A stretch of DNA of 64,000 nt from NCBI RefSeq assembly GCF_026810365.1, contig NZ_CP113948.1:3311001-3375000 (forward strand), read 5' to 3'. This document shows, one piece after another, positions 18,466 through 25,640 of this stretch. The position numbers and the translations under genes are program-made. Under the pieces are notes generated by a model. That model was not told the origin of the DNA. It was given only the letters and a program-made list of their open reading frames with translations, and searched no databases. The DNA is from Flavobacterium praedii. GTDB taxonomy: Bacteria; Bacteroidota; Bacteroidia; Flavobacteriales; Flavobacteriaceae. The stretch's first letter is position 1, and the number at the start of each line of letters is the position of its first letter.

Positions 18466-18557
18466 AAGCAAGCATTTTGTCTTTTTTGCCATCATTTAAA
18501 AAAAAGAAAATAGTAGTATTCAATTTCAGGCAATTATAAAATTGCTTTATTCACTAC

Positions 18558-18586
18558 AATTCCCCCTTTCGAGGGTTATGGAGCTT
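18558..18586 (-). repeat. Stop-codon-abutting element 'aagccccctaaccccc', degenerate copy
   Basis: Read on the minus strand this is aagctccataaccctcgaaa followed by gggggaatt, a diverged copy of the palindrome at 57711-57778. It encodes the last codons and the TAA stop of the LD-carboxypeptidase. Confidence 0.55.
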
Positions 18587-19559
18587 CAAAAATCACCGTA
18601 TTGCAATTTTCATTCACATTCATAGTCACAATGTTGCCCATAATCAAGGCTCTATTGTCGTGAACATGTCCTGCCGGAAAATTGTAGAGTATTGGAATAT
18701 TATATTTTTGGGTCACATCTTGAACAATTTCCATCGCATTTTTTCCCCACGGAATATCATTGTCTTTCATTTTGGTCATTCCACCCACAATGATTCCTTT
18801 GATACTTTCGAGGCAGCCATTGCGTTTCAAGTTCATCATCATTCGGTCAATATGATAGAGATATTCGTCCAAATCTTCAATAAACAAAATTTTATCAGTA
18901 CAATCAATAGCCGATTTAGAACCTAACAAACTGTATAAAATCGATAAATTACCACCTACCAATTCTCCGGTTGCTTTACCAAAACGATTCATCGGGAACG
19001 GGTCAATTTTATATCCCAAAGGATCACCAAACAAAGCTGTTCTCAAACTAGAGATCGATTCGGGAGCTGTTCTTTCAACACTTACCGGCATCGTGCCGTG
19101 AATGGATTTGTAGCCCATGGTATTGAGATGATTGTGCAAAACCGTTACATCACTAAAACCAATAACCCATTTTGGGTGCTGTTTGAATTTGGTAAAATCC
19201 AGTAAATCAATCATTCGAACCGTACCATAACCGCCACGTGCGCACCAAATTGCTTTGATATTTGGGTTGTCCAATTGCTGTTGAAAATCGGCAGCACGTT
19301 GTTCATCTGTTCCTGCCAATTGATTTAAATCCAAGCCAATAGTACTCCCGATAACGACTTCCAAACCCCAAGAATGCAGTAAGTCAATTGTAGGTTTCAA
19401 ATTGTCATCGACGTTTTTTCGGGCTGTTGCCACAATAGCAATGGTGTCTCCTTTTTGCAAATAGGGTGGTGTAATCATGATAGTTTGAGCTTGACTGTTT
19501 GTAGATTGTAAAATAAAAATAAGCAATAGAAATTGATACAAAACACATTTGTTTGTCAT
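18576..19559 (-). CDS. LD-carboxypeptidase, peptidase family S66
   Basis: The protein is 327 aa from MTNKCVLYQF; an upstream ATG adds 8 residues. A signal peptide ending near NSQAQ indicates export to the periplasm. The S66 nucleophile is Ser136 in GFSDVTVL. The Glu (LFIEDLDEYLYHIDRM) and His (PAGHVHDN) of the Ser-Glu-His triad are also visible, as is the ARGGYG motif. Such enzymes cut the L,D-bond releasing the terminal D-Ala from murein tetrapeptides during peptidoglycan recycling. Characterised LdcA is cytoplasmic, so the signal peptide marks a periplasmic variant. The gene's last codons lie in a repeat element. Confidence 0.9.
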   Translation of the reverse strand: MTNKCVLYQFLLLIFILQSTNSQAQTIMITPPYLQKGDTIAIVATARKNVDDNLKPTIDLLHSWGLEVVIGSTIGLDLNQLAGTDEQRAADFQQQLDNPNIKAIWCARGGYGTVRMIDLLDFTKFKQHPKWVIGFSDVTVLHNHLNTMGYKSIHGTMPVSVERTAPESISSLRTALFGDPLGYKIDPFPMNRFGKATGELVGGNLSILYSLLGSKSAIDCTDKILFIEDLDEYLYHIDRMMMNLKRNGCLESIKGIIVGGMTKMKDNDIPWGKNAMEIVQDVTQKYNIPILYNFPAGHVHDNRALIMGNIVTMNVNENCNTVIFEAP

Positions 19560-19714
19560 AAATAGAAATGGATTAGTACGCATGCTTAATTTTTTGGGAT
19601 AAAATATTTTTTATAAAAGACAAAAACAAATATAGACAATTCTAAAACAAACTCAATAATTGTAATCAATTTACTATTTTTACAATAGTCAATCTAAATT
19701 TTATACCTTAACTA

Positions 19715-20827
19715 ATGATAAGAGCAACCGTTTCATTCTTATTTGTATTTCTTTTTTTATACAAAGGTAATGCACAGAACAAAACATTTGTGATTCATAC
19801 CGTTGCCTTTTATAATTTTGAAAACTGTTTTGACACCATAAATGATCCCATTACCAATGACGAGGATTGGACTCCAACAGGAAATCAACATTGGAATACC
19901 AAAAAATACCATCAAAAATTAGAAAACTTAGCTCGCGTTTTATCCGAAATTGGAACCTCCGAAAATCCAAATTCCCCAACATTCATAGGCGGTGCCGAAA
20001 TAGAAAATCAAGATGTTTTGGAAGATTTAATCAAGCAACCCAAACTGATCGACAAGGATTATGGAATCATTCATTTTGATTCTCCCGATAAAAGAGGGAT
20101 TGATGTTGCGTTACTGTATCAAAAAAAACAGTTTCAGCCCACCAGTTATTTGAACATTCCATTGTATGTATATAAAGGAGAACAACCGATTAAAGAAGAA
20201 GCAAAAACAGATTCATCTGAGAATGTAGAAACCGAAGACGTTATCCAAGTCAGTGCTAAAAACCATCGGGTTTACACTAGAGATCAATTGCTGGTAACTG
20301 GTTTTCTAAATGGAGAAGAAATTCACATTATTGTCAATCACTGGCCGTCGCGATCTGGAGGTGAAAAGAAATCGAGTCCATTTCGAGAAGCTGCAGGAGC
20401 TTTGAACCGAAAAATTATTGATTCTCTGCAACGCATCAATCCAAATGCGAAGATAATTACCATGGGCGATTTAAACGACAGTCCTTTTAATAATAGTGTA
20501 AAAAAAGCATTGGGCGCCAAAGGCAAAGTCCAAGATGTTGATTCATTTGGAATTTACAACCCTTTTGAAGAAATGGCCAACAAAGGACTCGGAACAATTG
20601 CTTTTCGGGATTCTTGGGATATTTTTGACCAAGTCATGGTTTCGGGTTCGCTGTTGCAAAAGGATTACAGTTCTTTTCAATATTGGAAAGCGGGAATTTA
20701 CAATAAACCTTTTTTAATCCAGAAAAGCGGTAAATACAAAGGGTATCCGTTACGGCATTCCCTTACCGAAATTGGTTTCAGCGACCACTTTCCAGTTTAT
20801 ATTTATTTGATAAAAGAGAAAAAATGA
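19715..20827 (+). CDS. Secreted endonuclease/exonuclease/phosphatase-family protein
   Basis: This 370-aa protein has a signal peptide (MIRATVSFLFVFLFLYKGNAQ). The EEP fold is visible as VAFYNFENCFD (metal-binding Asn and Glu region), NHWPSRSGG, MGDLNDSPF and the terminal SDHFPV His motif. Together these supply the catalytic Asp/His set of DNase I-like enzymes. The substrate could be extracellular nucleic acid or a phosphoester, and sequence cannot decide. It is a single gene followed by a perfect palindrome at 20844-20876. Confidence 0.88.
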   Translation: MIRATVSFLFVFLFLYKGNAQNKTFVIHTVAFYNFENCFDTINDPITNDEDWTPTGNQHWNTKKYHQKLENLARVLSEIGTSENPNSPTFIGGAEIENQDVLEDLIKQPKLIDKDYGIIHFDSPDKRGIDVALLYQKKQFQPTSYLNIPLYVYKGEQPIKEEAKTDSSENVETEDVIQVSAKNHRVYTRDQLLVTGFLNGEEIHIIVNHWPSRSGGEKKSSPFREAAGALNRKIIDSLQRINPNAKIITMGDLNDSPFNNSVKKALGAKGKVQDVDSFGIYNPFEEMANKGLGTIAFRDSWDIFDQVMVSGSLLQKDYSSFQYWKAGIYNKPFLIQKSGKYKGYPLRHSLTEIGFSDHFPVYIYLIKEKK

Positions 20828-20843
20828 AGTTTTTTAAAGTAAG

Positions 20844-20876
20844 AGACCTAACAGGTTTTAAAAACCTGTTAGGTCT
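20844..20876. repeat. Perfect 16-bp-arm palindrome (agacctaacaggtttt)
   Basis: The arms agacctaacaggtttt and aaaacctgttaggtct pair perfectly around a single A. No T run follows, so this is not a classical terminator, although it sits between two convergent genes and could stop both. The design (a palindrome of about 33 bp) resembles the RAYT-array units and the cctgcaagg units elsewhere in the window. Confidence 0.75.
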
Positions 20877-20904
20877 AGCGGAAGTAAATTTTATAAATTC
20901 AAAA

Positions 20905-21855
20905 CTATAATTCAAAACGTTCTCCTTGTTCGGGAAACACTAATTGCACTCCTAAATCATTTTGTTTTTGCAATTGTTCTTTGATTTTTACCCTGTTTTT
21001 GGTTGGCGGTTTCAAATGAGTAATGATAATTTTAAAATTCTTCAAAGAACCTTTTCCGCTAAAATCTTCCAGTTTGTGCAATTCTGCCATTAAATAATTG
21101 GGCGTTAAATGTCCAAATAGAGAAGAGTCTGGTTGTTCATTTGGAAATGAAACTTCAATGAAAATAGCTCTCAACTGTTTGCTTTGAATCAGCGAAGAAA
21201 TTGTTTTCCATAATTCACTTAAAGTATTGTTTTTTTCAACCAAATCTGGACCTGTATCCCCCAAATACAAAACAGCATCTTTTCCGTTTTGAATCAAAAA
21301 GGCAGTGCTCTCAAAAGGATTTCCGTGACTTAATGGAAAAGCTTTTACAGTCATTTTGGTATTGGTAATTTTGGTTTCCTCCCCGAGATTAAGCGTTTGA
21401 AAATGGTATTTTTTCAATTGAAAACCGGGACCTTCGTCTCCAAAATTGGCCCAAGTCTCTCCATTAAAATAATGGTTTTCCATCATTTCCATGCATTTCT
21501 TTGTGGCGTAAACCGTTTTGGAAGAATCGGCTGGAGAGTTGATAATCAAACCCGATACATGATCCAAGTGGGCATGAGAAATACAATATCCTTTAATGTA
21601 TTTTCGCAAAACTTCACTTGCCGAAACTTTGAAAACTTTGTTCGAAATGGCTTTTTCAATACCAGCATTTATAGTTCCGGCATCGAGACAAATGTAATCA
21701 TGGGTATTTATGGGAGCAACCAAATAGGCCGAAAGATTTGTTTCGTCTATTCCGCCTTTTACGCCTAAAGGAACGATATCAAATGCTGCTTTTTGAGCAA
21801 ACAATTGAATGGATATCAAAAATAAACCAATAAAGTATCGATTAATAGAAGTCAT
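20905..21855 (-). CDS. Class II 3',5'-cyclic-nucleotide phosphodiesterase, MBL-fold, exported
   Basis: This 316-aa protein begins with a signal peptide (MTSINRYFIGLFLISIQLFAQ). The metal-binding motif SHAHLDHVSG (H94, H96, D98, H99) is that of PDEase_II (the yeast PDE1 / Vibrio CpdP family). Further ligands lie in SHGNPFESTAFL, YLGDTGPD, GHLTP and ITHLKP. Periplasmic forms hydrolyse external cAMP or cGMP; specificity here is unproven. It is convergent with the EEP-family gene and has no partner gene. Confidence 0.88.
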   Translation of the reverse strand: MTSINRYFIGLFLISIQLFAQKAAFDIVPLGVKGGIDETNLSAYLVAPINTHDYICLDAGTINAGIEKAISNKVFKVSASEVLRKYIKGYCISHAHLDHVSGLIINSPADSSKTVYATKKCMEMMENHYFNGETWANFGDEGPGFQLKKYHFQTLNLGEETKITNTKMTVKAFPLSHGNPFESTAFLIQNGKDAVLYLGDTGPDLVEKNNTLSELWKTISSLIQSKQLRAIFIEVSFPNEQPDSSLFGHLTPNYLMAELHKLEDFSGKGSLKNFKIIITHLKPPTKNRVKIKEQLQKQNDLGVQLVFPEQGERFEL

Positions 21856-22112
21856 GTTTGAAGCTGTTTTAAATTTAATTTCAGTTTATAAAATTACTTC
21901 CTTCTTTTTTAATGAATGTGTTTTTTTTGTCAAATATGACAACAACCGATTAAAAATGCTATAATTTTACTATTCGTGAATCTAAAGGTTGGATGTTTAT
22001 AAAGAGGTAGGTTTTGTGCCAATTTTGATTTTAACATCAAAAGAGTATCAATATTGACCTTAAAATAATATCTTTACGCAAAAATATAACAATTTTAACT
22101 AAAAAAGTTACA

Positions 22113-23666
22113 ATGACAACAATAGCAGATCAATTTGGGATGAAAGAGGCATTAGCGCAATTGGGAGTTAAAGCCATAAACGAAGGAACTTCAACAGGGA
22201 TTAATCATTTTTCAAACGGAGCAATTCTTGAAAGTTTTTCGCCCGTAGATGGTCAATTAATTGCTTCTGTAAAAATGAGTACACCAGCAGATTACGAAAA
22301 AGTAATGCAAACGGCTACCGAAGCTTTCAAAACATTTCGATTGATGCCAGCACCGCAACGTGGCGAAATTGTACGTCAGTTTGGAGATAAATTGCGTCAA
22401 AATAAAGAAGCTTTAGGGAAATTGGTTTCTTACGAGATGGGAAAATCATTGCAAGAAGGATATGGTGAAGTACAGGAAATGATTGACATCTGCGATTTTG
22501 CAGTTGGATTGTCACGTCAATTGCACGGATTGACAATGCACTCCGAACGTCCAGGTCACCGAATGTATGAGCAATACCATTCTTTGGGGGTTGTGGGAAT
22601 CATTTCAGCTTTCAATTTTCCAGTAGCGGTTTGGGCTTGGAATACAGCATTAGCTTGGATTTGTGGTGATGTTTGCGTTTGGAAACCATCAGAGAAAACA
22701 CCATTGTGTGGAATTGCATGTCAAAATATTATTGCTGAAGTCATCAAAGAAAATAACCTTCCAGAAGGGATTTCTTGTTTGATCAACGGAGATTATACGA
22801 TTGGTCAATTAATGACTGCCGACAAACGTGTGCCTTTAATTTCGGCTACCGGTTCTACTCGTATGGGTAAAATTGTAGCACAAACTGTTGCAGGTCGTTT
22901 AGGAAGATCATTATTAGAATTAGGTGGTAACAATGCAATCATTGTAACGCCAGATGCCGATATCAAAATGACCGTTATCGGTGCTGTTTTTGGAGCCGTT
23001 GGAACTGCAGGGCAAAGATGTACATCTACTCGTCGTTTAATCATTCACGAAAGTATTTATGATAAAGTAAAAGATGCCGTAGTATCTGCTTACGGACAAT
23101 TGAGAATTGGAAATCCATTGGACGAGAAAAATCACGTAGGTCCGTTAATTGACAAACAAGCTGTTGAAATGTACAATTCTGCATTAACAAAAGTGGTTGC
23201 CGAAGGAGGAAAAATCCTTGTTGAAGGAGGCGTTCTTGCTGGCGAAGGCTACGAAAGCGGTTGTTATGTAAAACCTGCAATAGCCGAAGCGCAAAATTCA
23301 TTCGAAATTGTACAGCACGAAACGTTTGCTCCCGTTTTATACTTAATTAAATATTCTGGAACTATAGAGAATGCAATTGATGTTCAAAACGGAGTGGCTC
23401 AAGGATTATCTTCTGCAATTATGACCAACAATTTGCGTGAAGCAGAACATTTTTTATCTGTAGTAGGATCGGATTGTGGAATTGCCAATGTAAATATAGG
23501 AACTTCAGGAGCCGAAATTGGTGGTGCTTTTGGTGGAGAAAAAGAAACAGGTGGCGGTAGAGAATCTGGGTCTGATGCTTGGAAAGTGTATATGCGTCGT
23601 CAAACCAATACCATCAACTACACTACAAGTTTGCCTTTGGCACAAGGAATCAAATTTGATTTGTAA
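22113..23666 (+). CDS. Aldehyde dehydrogenase, ALDH7-like (probable alpha-aminoadipic semialdehyde/P6C dehydrogenase)
   Basis: This 517-aa protein has the whole ALDH set: SAFNFPVAVWAWN, KPSEKTPLC (cofactor Lys), the GSTRMG turn, catalytic Glu in LELGGNN and nucleophilic Cys near residue 302 in GTAGQRCTSTRR. The sequence reads like ALDH7A1, which oxidises alpha-aminoadipate semialdehyde/piperideine-6-carboxylate in lysine breakdown. The last 53 nt are duplicated at 25494-25546, beyond a two-gene insertion. The dehydrogenase itself is complete, ending IKFDL-TAA. Confidence 0.92.
   Translation: MTTIADQFGMKEALAQLGVKAINEGTSTGINHFSNGAILESFSPVDGQLIASVKMSTPADYEKVMQTATEAFKTFRLMPAPQRGEIVRQFGDKLRQNKEALGKLVSYEMGKSLQEGYGEVQEMIDICDFAVGLSRQLHGLTMHSERPGHRMYEQYHSLGVVGIISAFNFPVAVWAWNTALAWICGDVCVWKPSEKTPLCGIACQNIIAEVIKENNLPEGISCLINGDYTIGQLMTADKRVPLISATGSTRMGKIVAQTVAGRLGRSLLELGGNNAIIVTPDADIKMTVIGAVFGAVGTAGQRCTSTRRLIIHESIYDKVKDAVVSAYGQLRIGNPLDEKNHVGPLIDKQAVEMYNSALTKVVAEGGKILVEGGVLAGEGYESGCYVKPAIAEAQNSFEIVQHETFAPVLYLIKYSGTIENAIDVQNGVAQGLSSAIMTNNLREAEHFLSVVGSDCGIANVNIGTSGAEIGGAFGGEKETGGGRESGSDAWKVYMRRQTNTINYTTSLPLAQGIKFDL
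23613..23665 (+). repeat. 53-bp direct repeat, copy 1 (3' end of the aldehyde dehydrogenase gene)
   Basis: The segment from atcaactacactacaag to ggaatcaaatttgatttgta is repeated at 25494-25546 with one mismatch (G against A at position 21 of the repeat). It codes for the final residues of the dehydrogenase. The two copies enclose the kinase/HIRAN module, as attachment sites or a duplication scar would. Confidence 0.93.
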
Positions 23667-23691
23667 TCTTTTGTTTAAAAAATAAGTTATC

Positions 23692-23728
23692 AAAACCGCT
23701 TTTTCTGATTTAGATAAAGCGGTTTTTT
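23692..23728 (+). terminator. Intrinsic terminator after the aldehyde dehydrogenase gene
   Basis: aaaaccgctt and aagcggtttt pair around a short AT-rich loop and run into a T stretch. It lies inside the interval bounded by the 53-bp repeats, just before the kinase gene, so read-through from the dehydrogenase into the module should be limited. Confidence 0.8.
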
Positions 23729-23752
23729 TATATTTTAGACAAAAAATAACAG

Positions 23753-24841
23753 ATGACCAATTTAGAAGCAACATTTACAGATATTTCGGATTGGCAAAAG
23801 AATATTTATTATAGTACGGGAGGAACAAGAAGTAAAAAAATAGTAATTCACCCCTTTACAAATGATGAATATTTTTTTAAAGGATCTAAAATTAATAAAA
23901 TTAATGAAGAAACTTTGTATCCGACAGAATTTTGGTCAGAAATTGTTTCATCTAAAATTGGACAATTTCTAGGTTTTCCTATGTTAGATTATAATGTAGC
24001 TTATGATAAAAATGACCGACAAAAAATAGGATGCATATCAAAATCTATGGTTTTAAATTCGGAAAATAATCTCACGGAAGGCATAACATATTTGACAGGA
24101 TATGATTCGAAATATAATCCTGAGAAGGATCAAAATAAATATACATTTCAATTTATTCAAAATGCTTTAATCGATTTTAATTTTACGGACTACATTAAAA
24201 ACATAATTGAAATTATCATTTTAGATTCAATTATTGGTAACTCTGATAGACACCAAGAGAATTGGGGGATAATAATGTACTATAGAAGTTCAATAGACAA
24301 AATTAATGAAGAGTTATTAAATCCAAAAGTGAAATTTTGGAGTAAAATAGATATGAAATTTAAGCGTTTTGTAAATGAATTTTTTATTTTATTGCATAAA
24401 GAAGAAAGGCAGATTAGTAAAACGAATTTAAAGCTTCATTCTAATACTACTCTTCATAAATTTGCACCAATTTATGATAGCGGTTGTTGCTTAGGTAGAG
24501 AACATACCGATGAAAAAGTTTTAAAAATGATCAATGATCAACAAATGATTCAAGCATATATTCGAAAAGGGGAATCAGAGATTCATTGGGAAGGTTATCT
24601 AAAAAAGAGAAAGCATTTTGAACTTATACAATTGTTGATAGAAAACTATCCAACTGAAACTAAAAAGCTTATAGTTAGAGTCGAAAAAAAATATAAATCT
24701 GATTCAATTAAAGAGATAATTGATAATATTGATATAAATGTTCCAACGGATTTAATTAACTTTAAATTATCGGAAACAAGAAAAAAATTGATGTTTAAAT
24801 TGGTAACTTTGCGCATCGAAAAACTAATCCAATATTTATGA
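23753..24841 (+). CDS. HipA-like Ser/Thr kinase-domain protein (module gene 1)
   Basis: This 362-aa protein resembles only the kinase part of HipA or CtkA-type proteins. A Gly-rich start STGGTRSKKIVIHP is followed by a candidate ATP-binding Lys in EYFFKGSK. The catalytic loop is N163-S-D-R-H-Q-E-N170 (HipA form NxDxHxxN), and the metal-binding Asp is D242 in PIYDSGC. The HipA N-terminal subdomain is missing. The coding region is very AT-rich (the line 24121-24180 has 12 G+C in 60, against 22 in 60 at 22441-22500 in the dehydrogenase). It overlaps the HIRAN gene by 4 nt (ATGA). Probable role: phosphorylation of a host or invader target. Confidence 0.8.
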   Translation: MTNLEATFTDISDWQKNIYYSTGGTRSKKIVIHPFTNDEYFFKGSKINKINEETLYPTEFWSEIVSSKIGQFLGFPMLDYNVAYDKNDRQKIGCISKSMVLNSENNLTEGITYLTGYDSKYNPEKDQNKYTFQFIQNALIDFNFTDYIKNIIEIIILDSIIGNSDRHQENWGIIMYYRSSIDKINEELLNPKVKFWSKIDMKFKRFVNEFFILLHKEERQISKTNLKLHSNTTLHKFAPIYDSGCCLGREHTDEKVLKMINDQQMIQAYIRKGESEIHWEGYLKKRKHFELIQLLIENYPTETKKLIVRVEKKYKSDSIKEIIDNIDINVPTDLINFKLSETRKKLMFKLVTLRIEKLIQYL

Positions 24842-25491
24842 AAGCAATAGGAAACATACACCTTATCTGGAGACCAGGTAAAGGCAGTAGAAGAATTTCT
24901 GTTGGTACTATTAAAAAAAGTACCTTAGAGGGAATCCGCTTTCAATATAATCAAGAAGGCGTTGCAGAAGCAAAGAAGTTAGGATTTGTTCATTATGAAG
25001 GTTTTCCGGACACTGATAAGGTTTATACAGAAAAGGTGATTGAAATTTTTGGTCAAAGATTAATGCGTAGTGAAAGACCAGATTTACAGGATTTTTATAA
25101 TTTTTGGAATGTTGATTTAAGCAAGAAAGAAGATAAATTTTATATGTTGGCTTTTACCCAAGGTTTATTGCCAACCGATAATTTTGAGTTTTTGGCTAAT
25201 TTTAACCCTATTGATGATTTATCTTTTGTGACTGAGATAACTAATTTGGCAGAGGCTCAAATACCTTCGGATAAAATTCATATAGGAGATGTTTTAAGAT
25301 ATGAATTAGAGCCAAATAATTTGTATGATAAAAAAGCTGTAAAAGTTTTTAAAGGAGAATCATATCTCGGCCATATCAAATTAATCCATTGTAAAGTTTT
25401 TCATAAAACAACAAAACAATTTAATTTAATTGTACAAGGAATTGAAAAAAATGGTGTTATAAAAAGAATTTTTGTAAAAGCAAGTTTGTAA
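24838..25491 (+). CDS. HIRAN-domain protein with a HipA-N-like first half (module gene 2)
   Basis: This 217-aa protein starts in the ATGA overlap with the kinase gene, so the two are almost certainly co-translated. The C-terminal third carries a clear HIRAN pattern (GDVLRYELEPNNLYDKKAV, then KGESYLGHIK, residues about 150-185), a fold that binds DNA ends or stalled forks in SNF2-type helicases. The N-terminal part (VGTIKKSTLEGIRFQYN, then HYEGFPD, then FGQRLM) recalls the HipA N-terminal region that packs on its kinase. It may therefore target or restrain the kinase. The stop lies 2 nt before the second 53-bp repeat. Confidence 0.78.
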   Translation: MKAIGNIHLIWRPGKGSRRISVGTIKKSTLEGIRFQYNQEGVAEAKKLGFVHYEGFPDTDKVYTEKVIEIFGQRLMRSERPDLQDFYNFWNVDLSKKEDKFYMLAFTQGLLPTDNFEFLANFNPIDDLSFVTEITNLAEAQIPSDKIHIGDVLRYELEPNNLYDKKAVKVFKGESYLGHIKLIHCKVFHKTTKQFNLIVQGIEKNGVIKRIFVKASL

Positions 25492-25493
25492 AA

Positions 25494-25546
25494 ATCAACT
25501 ACACTACAAGTTTACCTTTGGCACAAGGAATCAAATTTGATTTGTA
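25494..25546 (+). repeat. 53-bp direct repeat, copy 2 (orphan aldehyde dehydrogenase 3' end)
   Basis: Identical to 23613-23665 at 52 of 53 positions, including the codons for KFDL, but followed by TAG rather than TAA. It has no gene upstream of it other than the HIRAN gene, so it is a remnant. Identity begins 2 nt after the HIRAN stop and ends within the old stop codon. Confidence 0.93.
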
Positions 25547-25585
25547 GTACCTATAATTTTTTGAATCTCATTAGGGGTTTATAAA

Positions 25586-25625
25586 AAAAGAGCCGTCTAA
25601 ATTTTTACTTTTAGACGGCTCTTTT
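25586..25625. terminator. Bidirectional terminator between the HIRAN module and the TonB receptor
   Basis: aaaagagccgtctaaa and tttagacggctctttt form a 16-bp stem with A and T tails on both sides, serving the two convergent genes. Confidence 0.85.
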
Positions 25626-25640
25626 ATTGGTTTTACTTTT

